From: an uncultured Planctomycetaceae bacterium
GTDB lineage: Bacteria > Planctomycetota > Planctomycetia > Pirellulales > Thermoguttaceae
Length of the DNA: 64,000 nucleotides
Direction: 5' to 3'
Assembly: GCA_946408825.1 (NCBI GenBank)
Contig: CAMJTU010000016.1
Coordinates: 1 to 64,000 of the forward strand
This document shows, one piece after another, positions 26,301 through 34,208 of the stretch (positions are counted from its first letter, which is position 1; the number at the start of each line of letters is the position of its first letter). The translations under genes were made by a program, and so were the position numbers. The notes under the pieces were generated by a model. That model worked only from the letters and a program-made list of their open reading frames with translations, did not search any database and was not told the DNA's origin.

Positions 26301-26400
26301 AAAGAAACGACGCGCGGGTCGGCGCGACGCCGCAGAAAAAGGCGAACGCGAAGAAGAACGCCGCAAAGGCGCGCGTTTTATGATCGACCGTCGGCTTCAT
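23347..26400 (-). CDS. Large secreted six-hairpin-glycosidase-like protein, copy A
   Basis: A 1017-residue exported protein paralogous to the gene just upstream. An N-terminal signal (FAAFFFAFAFFCGVAPTRA) is followed by residues about 50-250 resembling a carbohydrate-binding beta-sandwich (VVKTFDFTNPDATIDGWEG). A central beta-rich domain of about 330 residues comes next. The C-terminal 350 residues resemble an (alpha/alpha)6 toroid, with NYAAFFLTGQGERV, EDGSFRYYGKFLWGN, CCMANVWAYEGTGDQKYLDA, RRWAITGLPFVYLWED and YAHALILLAKHDD. The protein ends in a small beta segment (VYQIMIDGEEVRTIESQGED). I infer a polysaccharide hydrolase or lyase but cannot name the family. It is downstream of its paralogue on the same strand. 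The middle is nearly identical to that paralogue while the N-terminal domain is not. Confidence 0.72.
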   Translation of the reverse strand: MKPTVDHKTRAFAAFFFAFAFFCGVAPTRASFLLGADEEEQAAFAPEYPSDPPIDVCPTEIVGCRVVKTFDFTNPDATIDGWEGLDAVTLSRRERTLAVEMNVVDPYFFTPTFDDLPVGAILVKFRARRTNKGNGQLFFETAEHDYSEEFCARFQLEDDDEFHDYVVLLDSNDQIRRVRFDLGDDEGIAEIERVDFIEIIVKPIKFGVASLESGTLRFSLLNSNPAALQTVETEFHGFDLGETESNATVEVVENANVERSYSQKRPFEEMEVVAKVRSNGDEIHRRYFAFNESACAPAPGAFVEGEAPTLRCGKLAVRFAPDASGAEIFRDGVRVAVIAPLAYEEGDGAEIIKPKRDYMKELEKTSEDCLVAKSDAQPDIPLKYLLKSSYFHEDFLRDISDMRLTPVFKSLSNDGREIVFIICAIPPEEARKTLDDFAAASVEHDMSAGGKPSRNADDAQNLLLGVGFLKFRLDEETLSFEFDAPRAIHAPVLRVLGTMEQATLPGVEYLEKGEHSSSTADVKTKERVRYAPPIHWITQPYAAITSNRGSVVMLYDNPKTQSVFAVPDFIDGDAASSRMNLCAKSASGKIRVAAPEPLEDAILWAVKERGLPEPPSPPRTGQAQKDVILAALEKSIIATPEGWSHALFNRRLPYLTKPNYGDVFVSTIWEITGKLPETPRIDFSGDHIPNYAAFFLTGQGERVAANLKDVVRINASQIREDGSFRYYGKFLWGNRTDYASGDCGNRLYELGWVWSFTGNKDAFAALLKGCEFMNKQLTPRGAQVWELSLHTPDIVASSRCCMANVWAYEGTGDQKYLDAARRWAITGLPFVYLWEDPTLRPDTPTENDDHSYQPIMKYATIPVFGATIWIYPNWMGRPVQWCGLDYAHALILLAKHDDTLDWRKIAEGIVAGAECQLCVEGDLVGLLPDWIQIETQERVGPFTNPCAVYMLRRTLEGEPTNLSVVDIDGKRVAAPFPARVEDGAVKISAKKGLVYQIMIDGEEVRTIESQGEDVVRF

Positions 26401-26466
26401 TATCGGAACGTCTTTCTTTTCAATTTGTTACGATTTCGCGCGGTTGTCGCGCCGCGCGTTTCGCGT

Positions 26467-29400
26467 TCAAAAGCGGAGGACGTCCTCGCCCTGTGATTCG
26501 ATCGTACGAATTTCTTCGCCGTCGATCATGATTTGGTAGACGAGACCTTTTTTCGCGGAAATCTTAACGGCGCCGTCTTCGATCCTCGCAGGGAACGGGG
26601 ACGCGACGCGTTTGCCGTCGATATCGACGACGGACAGACTCGTCTGTTTCCCTTCGAGCGCGCTCCGAAGCATATGGACGACGCAGGGGTTGATGTAGGG
26701 CGCAAATCGCTCCTGCGTATCCGTCTGGACTGAGTCGGGAAGGAGCCCGATTAGGTCGTCTTTGACGCAAAGTTGACATTCCGCGCTCGCAACGATTCCT
26801 TCTGCGATCTTGCGCCAGTCGAGCGTACTGTCGTGTTTGGCGAGAAGAATGAGCGCGTGCGCGTAATCGAGCCCGCACCATTGGACAGGGCGTCCCATCC
26901 AGTTGGGCGAAGCCCAGCCGGTCGCGCCGAAGACCGCGATCGTCGCGTATTTCATCATCGGCTGGTATTGATCGCCGACGCTTTCGTTCGGGTCGAACGG
27001 TTTGAGCGACGAATCTTCCCAGAGATAAACGAAGGGCAGTCCTGTAATCGCCCAGCGTCTTGCCGCGTCGAGATACTTCTGATCGCCGGTTCCTTCATAC
27101 GCCCAGACGTTCGCCATGCAGCACCTCGAGGCTCCCATGATATCAGGAGTGTGGAGCGACAGTTCCCAGACCTGAGCGCCGCGCGGAGTAAGCTGCGCGT
27201 TCATGAAATCGCAACCTTTGAGAATTGTGGCGAGCGCGTCTTTATTTCCCGTTAAACTCCAGACGGAGCCGAGTTCGTAAAGATGGTTCCCGCAGTTTCC
27301 GGACGCGTAGTCGGTCTGGTTCCCCCAAAGGAATTTGCCTTTGTAGCGGAACGAGCCGTCCGGTTGAATCTGTCCGGCGTGAAGTCGAACAATCGCTTTG
27401 AGATAATCGACGACGCGCTCGCCCTGACCGGCGGCGAAGAACGCCGCGTAGTTCAGAATATGGCTGCCGCCGAAATCAATTCGCGGCGTCTCAGGAAGCT
27501 CGCCCGTGATTTCCCAGATTGTTGAAATGAAATCGGAGCCGTAGGTCGGTTTAAACGCATAGGGCGGCTTGCCGTTAAAGAGCGCGTGAGACCAGCCTTC
27601 CGGCGTTGCGATAATCGATTTTTTAAACGCGGCGAGGACAACGTCCTCTTGCGCTTGACCCGTTTGGGGCGGAACGGGAGGCTCGGGCAGTCCGCGCGTT
27701 TTGACAGCCCAGAGGATCGCATTTTCGAGCGGCTCGGGCGCGGCGACGCGGATTTTTCCCGAGGTGTTCTTCGCACAAAGATTCATTCGCGACGAGGTCG
27801 CGTCGCCGTCGATAAAATCGGGAACGGCGAAGATAGGTTGAGTCTTCGGATCGTCGTAGAGCATGGCGACGGAGCCGCGATCCGACGTAATCGCCGCGTA
27901 CGGCTGCGTGATCCAGTGGATCGGGGGCGCGTAGCGGACGTGTTCTTTCGTCTTTATGTCGGCGGTCGAGGAGCTATGCTCGCCTTTCTCAAGGTACTCG
28001 ACGCCGGGGAGCGTCGCCTGTTCCATCGTTCCGAGAACGCGGATTACGGGCGCGTGTATTGCTCGAGGGGCGTCGAACTCAAAAGAGAGCGTATCCTCGT
28101 CGAGTCGGAATTTCAGGAAACCGACGGCGATCTTAAGATTCTGGGCGGCGTCGACGCTCTGGGAGGGTTTATCGTCGGCGTAAATATCATGCTCAACGGA
28201 AGCCGCCGCGACGGAGTCGAGCGTTTTGCGCGCTTCTTCGGGCGAAACCACGCAGAGACTGAATTCGATCTCGCGTCCGTCGTCGGAAAGAGAGTTGAAA
28301 ACGGGCGTTAGCCGCATATCGGAAATGGAGCGAAGGAAATCTTCATAGAAGAAAGCGCTTCTGGGCGGAAAACCGAACAGCGTGTCAAAATAAGAGACGG
28401 CGCTATCCTCCGGAGTTTTTTCGAGCTCTTGGGCGTAATCGCGCTTCGGTTTGATAACGTCGGCGCCGTCTCCTTCCTCGTAGGCGAGGGGCGCGATCAC
28501 GGCGACGCGAACGCCGTCGCGGAAGATTTCGGCGCCGGACGCGTCGGGCGCGAAACGGACGGCGAGCTTGCCGCAGCGGAGCGTCGGCGCTTCGCCCTCG
28601 ACGAACTCGCCGGGCGCGGGCGCGCACGCGGACTCGTTAAACGCGAAGTAACGCCGACGAATCTCGTCTCCGTTGGAACGAACCTTGGCGACGACCTCCA
28701 TTTCTTCGAAAGGTCGCTTCTGAGGATAGTAGCGGTCGATATAAGCGCGGTCGTCGATTTCAACAGCGGCGGTAGGATAGACTTTGCGCGGGTCGAACCC
28801 GTGAAACTCCATGTCGGCGATCTGGCGATTGTTTGGGGTCGCGTTGACGACGTTGAAATTGATCGTCCCGGAATCCAGCGTCGCGGTTCCGAATTTTAAC
28901 GGTTTTGTCTCGATCGCGATCAGGTCGATTCTTTCGAGGTCTGCGATTCCCTCGTCCCCTCCGATATCGAAACGGAGTCGCAAAATCGGAAGGTCGGAAT
29001 CAAGATAGACGACGTAATCGTGAAACTGGTCGTCCTCCGCGAGTTTAAAAATCGTCGAATGAGCCTCTTCATAGCTGTGCGCGGCGGTTGCGAAGAATAT
29101 CTGCCCGACGCTTTGATTGGTACGGCGAACGCGCAATTTTAGGAGAATCGGACCGGACGGAAGCTCCCCAAGCGACCCTGAGTAAAAATACGGGTCTTCC
29201 GTTTCAAACGTCGCTCTCAACGAGCGTTCTTCCCGAGAGAGCGTCACGCCGTCGCGGGCGCTCCAACCTTCGAGCGAAACGCTGGGATCGGTAAAGTCGA
29301 TCGTCTTAATCGTGTGATATGCGACGATTTCCGTAGGGCAAACGTCGATCGGAGCGTCTTCCGGATACTCCGGCGCGAACTCGGTCGACTCTGCGTCTTC

Positions 29401-29511
29401 TGCGGAAAACAGAATCGTTTGGCTTGTCGGCGCGACGCCCAAGAACAGAGCGATCGCGAGGAAAAACGTCGCGGCGGCGGTTGTTTGACGGGCGCTTAAT
29501 CGTATCGTCAT
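26467..29511 (-). CDS. Large secreted six-hairpin-glycosidase-like protein, copy B
   Basis: Paralogue of the previous gene, 1014 residues, 66 bases upstream of it and probably in one operon. A signal peptide (TTAAATFFLAIALFLGVAPTS) precedes the same three parts: an N-terminal sandwich-like domain (HTIKTIDFTDPSVSLEGW), a long beta-rich middle, and an alpha/alpha C-terminal domain (KGKFLWGNQTDYASGNCG, SRCCMANVWAYEGTGDQK). AAAGGA lies about nine bases before the ATG. Residues from about 265 to 360 are almost identical between the pair, for instance the QKRPFEEMEVVAKVRSNGDE and FNESACAPAPG blocks. The N-terminal 260 residues and patches near 370-430 have diverged. Different N-terminal domains suggest different target glycans. 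Not assignable to a CAZy family by eye. Confidence 0.72.
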   Translation of the reverse strand: MTIRLSARQTTAAATFFLAIALFLGVAPTSQTILFSAEDAESTEFAPEYPEDAPIDVCPTEIVAYHTIKTIDFTDPSVSLEGWSARDGVTLSREERSLRATFETEDPYFYSGSLGELPSGPILLKLRVRRTNQSVGQIFFATAAHSYEEAHSTIFKLAEDDQFHDYVVYLDSDLPILRLRFDIGGDEGIADLERIDLIAIETKPLKFGTATLDSGTINFNVVNATPNNRQIADMEFHGFDPRKVYPTAAVEIDDRAYIDRYYPQKRPFEEMEVVAKVRSNGDEIRRRYFAFNESACAPAPGEFVEGEAPTLRCGKLAVRFAPDASGAEIFRDGVRVAVIAPLAYEEGDGADVIKPKRDYAQELEKTPEDSAVSYFDTLFGFPPRSAFFYEDFLRSISDMRLTPVFNSLSDDGREIEFSLCVVSPEEARKTLDSVAAASVEHDIYADDKPSQSVDAAQNLKIAVGFLKFRLDEDTLSFEFDAPRAIHAPVIRVLGTMEQATLPGVEYLEKGEHSSSTADIKTKEHVRYAPPIHWITQPYAAITSDRGSVAMLYDDPKTQPIFAVPDFIDGDATSSRMNLCAKNTSGKIRVAAPEPLENAILWAVKTRGLPEPPVPPQTGQAQEDVVLAAFKKSIIATPEGWSHALFNGKPPYAFKPTYGSDFISTIWEITGELPETPRIDFGGSHILNYAAFFAAGQGERVVDYLKAIVRLHAGQIQPDGSFRYKGKFLWGNQTDYASGNCGNHLYELGSVWSLTGNKDALATILKGCDFMNAQLTPRGAQVWELSLHTPDIMGASRCCMANVWAYEGTGDQKYLDAARRWAITGLPFVYLWEDSSLKPFDPNESVGDQYQPMMKYATIAVFGATGWASPNWMGRPVQWCGLDYAHALILLAKHDSTLDWRKIAEGIVASAECQLCVKDDLIGLLPDSVQTDTQERFAPYINPCVVHMLRSALEGKQTSLSVVDIDGKRVASPFPARIEDGAVKISAKKGLVYQIMIDGEEIRTIESQGEDVLRF

Positions 29512-29663
29512 TTGAAAGGTTCCTTTAAAAAGTTTGTCACGACTTCGCGTGTTGACAGGGCGCGCTGAAATCTCTCCATGTCTTGGGCGTTATGGTCGAC
29601 GATTCCGGCGTCTTCTTTGAGAAGAAAGAGGCGAAGCCGACGAGAAAAAGCCCCGTTCATCGC

Positions 29664-29692
29664 GTTATATCGTCGAGCGAACGACAAGTCAA
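29664..29692 (-). promoter_or_regulatory. Sigma-70-like promoter for the paralogue pair
   Basis: On the minus strand: TTGACT (29687-29692), a 17-base spacer and TATAAC (29664-29669), about 150 bases upstream of the first paralogue. It is the only clear element in the 29512-29902 gap. In the plus direction a lone TAGAAT (29792-29797) has no -35 partner. Confidence 0.65.
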
Positions 29693-29902
29693 CACTTTTA
29701 TAATTTCTTTTTCTAAAACGCCTGATCGACCTATTTTCTAAAACTGTCGCGTTCTCGGGTCGCCTTGGCTTCTATGAAAAGGAAAAACGCTTAGAATGAA
29801 GACTACGAACGCGAAAGTGGAGCGCGTTCCGATTTAAACGCTAGAAGACAGAGAAACGTCGCAAAGAACGACGGCGTTCTTTCATGACAAACTGGGGTTA
29901 CG

Positions 29903-31036
29903 ATGGACGTCGACGTTAAAAACTTGGCGTTGAAATTACTGAATTGGGCCGACTGTCGGTCTTTTGAGGGATACGACCCTTACGACGCGCTCAATTCTCC
30001 CTTCGCCGGCGTTCTCTCGTTGGGCACGAGGTTTGGTCGAATTGCGCTCACGCAGATATTGCGGCGTTCCGCGATTAATTTTCGCCCCGCGTTGCTTATC
30101 AAACCGGGCGTCAATCCGAAGGCGCTCGCGCTTTTTTTAGAGGAGAGCGTCGCGCTTGGCGAGTTGGAGATCGCGCGCAAACTTGCGCGCAAAACCTTAG
30201 AGGTTCGTTCCGAGGGGTATTCCGGGGCGGCTTGGGGATATAACTTTCCTTGGCAGAACCGGTTCCAGTTATTGCCGCGTTTTACGCCGACGATTGTCAA
30301 CACGGCGTTTGCCGGTCACGCGCTCCTTGATTTCTACGAGGCCTCCGGCGACGAACAGGCTCGCGACGCGGCTCTTTCCACGCCCGCCTTTATCCTCAAC
30401 GACTTGAACCGATTCCGCGACGGCGACGACTCCTTCTGTTTCAGTTATACGCCGCTCGATCGTAATTTCGTCCACAACGCGAATCTTCTCGGCGCGAGTC
30501 TTCTCGCTCGAATCGCCAGACGTTACGCGCGTCCCGAACTTCTCGACCCCGCGCTCTGCGCGCTCCGTTATTCCGCGCGTCGTCAGCACGACGACGGCTC
30601 GTGGTTTTACGCCGAGCGGCGCGAACAGAACTGGATCGACTCGTTTCACACCGGATTCAATCTCGAGGCGATAAGACGCGTCTTTGATTTAGGACTTGCG
30701 TCCGAACTGCGCGAGGGTTACGAAAAGGGCGCGAGATTCTACGCCGATCGTTTCTTTCTCGCGGACGGAACCCCGAAATACTACGCGGACCGGCTTTATC
30801 TTGTCGACATTCACGCGCCTGCGCAGGCGATTTCCTTTTTTGCGTCGGAACCAGGGTACGAGGAACTGGCGGAACGCGTTCTCCTTTGGACGCTTGCCAA
30901 CATGTACGACGCGTCGTCGGGCGTTTTCTTTTTTCGAAAGAAGGGAAAACGCGTTGTGAAAACGCCGTACATGCGTTGGTCGGAAGCGTGGGGGCTCCGC
31001 GCGCTCGTTAAGTACGCGGTCGCGCGCGAAGGTTAA
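29903..31036 (+). CDS. Alpha/alpha-toroid-like protein, possible polysaccharide-related enzyme
   Basis: A 377-residue soluble protein with no signal peptide. It has repeated helical units with aromatic residues at regular spacing: EGYSGAAWGYNFPWQNRFQL near residue 105, TPTIVNTAFAGHALLDFYEA near 135, CALRYSARRQHDDGSWFYAE near 225, and IDSFHTGFNLEAIRRVFD near 248. This pattern fits an (alpha/alpha) toroid, as in prenyltransferase or glycosidase-like folds. Similar proteins occur in surface-polysaccharide loci, often with unreliable names. GGGG lies before the ATG. Its stop overlaps that of the convergent MATE gene by four bases (TTAA), so the two transcripts run into each other. Function unknown. 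Confidence 0.65.
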   Translation: MDVDVKNLALKLLNWADCRSFEGYDPYDALNSPFAGVLSLGTRFGRIALTQILRRSAINFRPALLIKPGVNPKALALFLEESVALGELEIARKLARKTLEVRSEGYSGAAWGYNFPWQNRFQLLPRFTPTIVNTAFAGHALLDFYEASGDEQARDAALSTPAFILNDLNRFRDGDDSFCFSYTPLDRNFVHNANLLGASLLARIARRYARPELLDPALCALRYSARRQHDDGSWFYAERREQNWIDSFHTGFNLEAIRRVFDLGLASELREGYEKGARFYADRFFLADGTPKYYADRLYLVDIHAPAQAISFFASEPGYEELAERVLLWTLANMYDASSGVFFFRKKGKRVVKTPYMRWSEAWGLRALVKYAVAREG

Positions 31037-32517
31037 TTCGATTCGTGAGAGAAGGCGAACTTCGGCGCGACGCGGTCGCGTTCGACGAGGGGCGCGTCTG
31101 CGCGCGGGAACGCTCGACGCATCCAGACGTAACAGCAGAAATGCGCGACGAGCGTTATCGTCCACGAGCCGGGATAGCTCCAGAAAAGAACGTCTTCCGT
31201 GTGAAATCTGGGAATCTGAAAGATCGTCGCGATCCAAAGAATTCGCGTCCCACACGCGCCAAGGAGCGAGACGACCGTCGGCGTCACGTTATGCCCCAAG
31301 CCTCGAATCGTTCCGCAAAGGCAGTCCATGAGCCCGCAGATCCAGTAGATTCCGCAGACGTAAGAGACGCGAATCATGCCGGCCTCGATAACTTCGGGAC
31401 GTTGGTCAAAAATTCCCAGTAGGAACGGTCCCCAGCGATACATCGCGCCCCCCAGGACGAAGCCCGAGAGTCCCGAGCAGGCGCAAGAGATAAACGCGAC
31501 CTTGTTCAGACGGCTGTACTTTTTCGCGCCGAGATTCTGACTCATATATGTTAGCGAGCACTGCGTAAAGGCGTTCATCGTGAGCCATACAAATCCCTCG
31601 AGATTCTGAGCCGCCGCGCTTCCCGCCATCATGATTGGGCCGAAACCGTTAATAGACGACTGGATAACAAGATTCGAGAGCGAAAAAACGATTCCTTGAA
31701 ATCCCGCCGGAACGCCGATGCGCAATATCGTGAGCGATTCCCGAAGATCCGGCCAGATTTCTCTGAGGTTTAAACGAAAAACGCCCGGCTCGTTCATAAG
31801 ACGCTTCAAAATGAGAAACGCCCCGACGTACTGCGATATCGCCGTCGCGAGCGCGACCCCGTCGACGTCCATTTTGAAGACGTTGACGAAGACGAGGTTG
31901 AGCAGGAAGTTTATCATCGCCGCGAACGAAAGATAGAACATCGGTCGCCGCGTGTCGCCTTTTGAACGCAGAACCGACGCGCCGAAATTGCAGACGAGCG
32001 AGGGAATCATTCCCAGACAGTAAATCTGGACGTATAGAGTCGCCAATTCGAGCGTTTCGGGGGGCGACTGCATCCATACGAGCGCCTGTCGCGCCATAAG
32101 AAAGCCGACGACGGTGAGAAGCACGCCGCAGAGTACGCTTAAGCCGATCGACGTGTGAATCGCTTTGCGCGCGCGTTCGGAATCTCCCGCGCCTAAGAGT
32201 CTCGAAACGAGTACGTTCGAGCCGATCGAAAGTCCGACGAAAAACGTAATTGAAAAGTTAATCAACACGTTCGTCGAGCCGACGGCGGCGAGCGAATGTT
32301 CGCTCGCAAAGTTGCCGATGACCACGAGGTCGGCGGAGGTAAAAAGCATCTGCAGAAGACTCGTCGCCGCGAGTGGAATCGCCATAGCAAGGAGTCCCGG
32401 TAAAATCCGCCCCGTCGTCATATCGACGGAAAAATCGTCCCTCTTTCTTCCAGACATTCTCTTCACTGCCCCTGAGCGCCGATTCGCGCTACACGTCGTC
32501 GCGACGTCGCCTAACAT
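31033..32517 (-). CDS. MATE-family multidrug/Na+ antiporter
   Basis: Twelve-helix membrane transporter exporting organic cations or other compounds with H+ or Na+ influx. Visible family segments: LPGLLAMAIPLAATSLLQML, TSADLVVIGNFASEHSLAAVG, VSRLLGAGDSERARKAI, FNFGASVLRSKGDTRRPM-like (CNFGASVLRSKGDTRRPM) and the second-half repeat YMSQNLGAKKYSRLNK. Length is about 474-494 residues. The frame opens at an ATG at 32517 without a ribosome site. A second ATG at 32457, preceded by AGGGG, gives a more family-like start (MSGRKRDD) and may be the true one. A strong promoter lies just upstream at 32545-32572. The FHA gene is divergent. Confidence 0.88.
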   Translation of the reverse strand: MLGDVATTCSANRRSGAVKRMSGRKRDDFSVDMTTGRILPGLLAMAIPLAATSLLQMLFTSADLVVIGNFASEHSLAAVGSTNVLINFSITFFVGLSIGSNVLVSRLLGAGDSERARKAIHTSIGLSVLCGVLLTVVGFLMARQALVWMQSPPETLELATLYVQIYCLGMIPSLVCNFGASVLRSKGDTRRPMFYLSFAAMINFLLNLVFVNVFKMDVDGVALATAISQYVGAFLILKRLMNEPGVFRLNLREIWPDLRESLTILRIGVPAGFQGIVFSLSNLVIQSSINGFGPIMMAGSAAAQNLEGFVWLTMNAFTQCSLTYMSQNLGAKKYSRLNKVAFISCACSGLSGFVLGGAMYRWGPFLLGIFDQRPEVIEAGMIRVSYVCGIYWICGLMDCLCGTIRGLGHNVTPTVVSLLGACGTRILWIATIFQIPRFHTEDVLFWSYPGSWTITLVAHFCCYVWMRRAFPRADAPLVERDRVAPKFAFSHESN

Positions 32518-32544
32518 TTTTCGGAAGTCGTTTTAATCGCGGTT

Positions 32545-32572
32545 ATTATATGATTGAAGTTAAACCGGTCAA
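32545..32572 (-). promoter_or_regulatory. Strong sigma-70-like promoter for the MATE gene
   Basis: On the minus strand: TTGACC (32567-32572), a 16-base spacer and a perfect TATAAT (32545-32550). It lies in the 412-base divergent gap, which otherwise holds the FHA promoter and a leader stem-loop. Confidence 0.7.
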
Positions 32573-32644
32573 CTGGAAAACTCCTCTGGAAATAGAGGTT
32601 AACGTCCTTTTCAAGGTTATTCATAAAAATTGGTAGTAAAGACG

Positions 32645-32673
32645 TTGAACGTTCCCCGGTTTTGAACTACAAT
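32645..32673 (+). promoter_or_regulatory. Candidate promoter for the FHA gene
   Basis: TTGAAC (32645-32650), a 17-base spacer and TACAAT (32668-32673). If used, it would give a leader of about 250 bases before the FHA gene ATG. Confidence 0.5.
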
Positions 32674-32815
32674 AACTGACATAGAGTCAATTCTGTGGAA
32701 CGTGATCGAGAAACGCGCTCCCTGAAGAACTACGCGCAGGTTGATAGTATCCCGATATGTCGTCGATAGTTGTGTCGTCGCGTGTCGCGGCTTTTTGATC
32801 GTCGTCCTTTCCCGC

Positions 32816-32863
32816 TTCAGAGCGCCGAGGCTTTTGCCGTAAGCTTTGACGCCGCGCTCTGAA
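32816..32863 (+). repeat. 9-bp inverted repeat in the FHA-gene leader
   Basis: TTCAGAGCG (32816-32824) pairs perfectly with CGCTCTGAA (32855-32863) around a 30-base partly structured loop. It lies 66 bases before the start codon. No T run follows. It could be a leader structure or an operator. Confidence 0.4.
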
Positions 32864-32929
32864 AAGGCGTTGTATTATGATCGCTCCGCGCGTCCGATCG
32901 CGAAAAGGTTTTGTTTACGAGGATTTTAA

Positions 32930-33919
32930 ATGAAAGTTGAACTCAAGGTTGTCGGCGGTTCCCGCGCCGGCATGGTTATTCCGATTACAGGTTCTCAGTT
33001 TATGATAGGGCGCGCTGAAGACTGTCAACTCAAACCGCGGAGCGAACTCATCAGCCGTTATCACTGCGCGCTGCTCACGGAAACGTCGTATGTCGCCGTG
33101 CGCGATCTTGGCAGTAAAAACGGCGTTTACGTCAACGGCGAACGAATTGGCGTCGAGCAGGAACTCAAAAACGGCGATCGTCTTGCGATCGGTCCTCTCG
33201 AGTTCGAAATCGTGATCGCCGCGGCAGAGCCCGTCGCGACCGATCCTGTCGCCGATCTCGTCGCGCGCGTCGTCGCGTCCGATTCGATTACGCCTGTTCA
33301 AGCCGCCCCTGCGGCTCCCGCAAAGCCCGCCGCCGCGGCGCCCGCGACCCCCGTTCAACCCGCTCCCGCCGCGCCGGTTCAGGCCGCTCCTGCGGCGCCT
33401 GCGGCTCCCGTTCAATCCGCTCCCGCCGCGCCGGCTCAGCCCGCTCCCGTGACGCCTGCGGCTCCCGTTCAACCCGTTCCCGCCGCGCCGGCTCAGCCCG
33501 CTCCCGCGACGCCTGCGGCTCCCGTTCAACCCGCTCCCGCCGCGCCGGCTCAGCCCGCTCCCGCGACGCCTGCGGCTCCCGTTCAACCCGCTCCCGTCGC
33601 GCCGGCTCAACCCGCGCCTGCGGCTCCGGCTCAACCTGCTCCCGCTGCGCCCGTTCAACCCGCTCCGGCAAAACCTGCCGCCGCCAGCGGTCCCGCTTCC
33701 GACGATCCCGACGACCTTGCCGACTGGCTTCTTGGCGACGACGACGACGCTTCGGACGAGACCCAAACGATCCAGGCCGCGTTGGAAGATCTCGACCTTC
33801 CCTATACGCCTCAGGAACCGAAGGAAGAAAAACCCGAAGAAAAGAAGCCCGCCAGCGGTCCGAATTCTAGCGACGCCGCCGCGAATCTGCTCAAGAATTT
33901 CTTCAAGGGCGGTCGTTGA
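32930..33919 (+). CDS. FHA-domain protein with Ala-Pro linker
   Basis: FHA domains bind phosphothreonine peptides and usually act in Ser/Thr-kinase signalling. Residues about 22-85 carry the full set of conserved points: FMIGRAEDCQL, LISRYHCALL, VRDLGSKNGVYVNG and NGDRLAIGPLEFEIV. A linker of about 120 residues made almost only of Ala, Pro, Gln and Val follows, with a 19-residue unit repeated. The C terminus is acidic (DWLLGDDDDASDETQ), then has EEKPEEKKP and a short helix ending NLLKNFFKGGR. GAGG lies eight bases before the ATG. No partner kinase gene is in view. The neighbouring giant envelope proteins could be targets by position only. The protein is cytoplasmic: it has no signal. Confidence 0.87.
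   Translation: MKVELKVVGGSRAGMVIPITGSQFMIGRAEDCQLKPRSELISRYHCALLTETSYVAVRDLGSKNGVYVNGERIGVEQELKNGDRLAIGPLEFEIVIAAAEPVATDPVADLVARVVASDSITPVQAAPAAPAKPAAAAPATPVQPAPAAPVQAAPAAPAAPVQSAPAAPAQPAPVTPAAPVQPVPAAPAQPAPATPAAPVQPAPAAPAQPAPATPAAPVQPAPVAPAQPAPAAPAQPAPAAPVQPAPAKPAAASGPASDDPDDLADWLLGDDDDASDETQTIQAALEDLDLPYTPQEPKEEKPEEKKPASGPNSSDAAANLLKNFFKGGR
33404..33612 (+). repeat. 57-bp tandem repeat coding an Ala-Pro-Gln linker
   Basis: Units start at 33404, 33461, 33518 and 33575, exactly 57 bases (19 codons) apart. Three are full and the fourth is partial, and they differ by only a few bases. Each encodes APVQPAPAAPAQPAPATPA with small changes. Looser copies flank them from about 33300 to 33680. Perfect phasing implies slippage or unequal exchange within the gene. 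Confidence 0.9.
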
Positions 33920-33952
33920 TTCCACCCCGATTTGAGTCGACTTTATGCAAAA

Positions 33953-33989
33953 CGCCGCGCGATTACGGAGTCGCGCGGCGATTTTTTTT
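33953..33989 (+). terminator. Rho-independent terminator after the FHA gene
   Basis: CGCCGCGCGA (33953-33962) and TCGCGCGGCG (33971-33980) form a 10-bp GC-rich stem followed by A and eight T. It separates the FHA gene from the giant-protein operon. Confidence 0.92.
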
Positions 33990-34032
33990 CTCGTTATTGA
34001 ACGCCAAAACGTTTGACAAACGCGTAAAAATC

Positions 34033-34155
34033 GATAAGGCGTATTGTGTCGTTTATGACGGCGCGAGCCTGCGTGAAAAAGAATCTAGTCGAGATTTTTT
34101 AGTTTTCTTTTTGTTCGGAAAGGATAAAATAGATAAGCGACATAGTGTCGTTAAT
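34033..34155 (+). promoter_or_regulatory. Duplicated 24-bp motif before the giant-protein genes
   Basis: Two related sites, 34033-34056 and 34132-34155, start 99 bases apart. Both begin GATAAG, share GTGTCGTT, end AT and match at 18 of 24 positions. The second contains the dyad CGACA-TAG-TGTCG. A TTGACA lies before the first copy (about 34017). Their place just upstream of the giant-protein operon suggests binding sites for a regulator; the spacing is about nine helical turns. Confidence 0.45.
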
Positions 34156-34208
34156 TAAAAAAAGACAGATTGAATTTAAGGTTTAAAACAAACGCGACGA
34201 GGCTTACA

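Noticed and set aside
33404..33612. Possible CRISPR array or minisatellite
   Set aside because: Units are direct repeats without unique spacers and are in frame with the FHA gene.
32915..33925. 336-residue minus-strand frame rich in Arg, Ser and Gly
   Set aside because: It is the complement of the Ala-Pro repeat of the FHA gene, so the low-complexity pattern is secondary.
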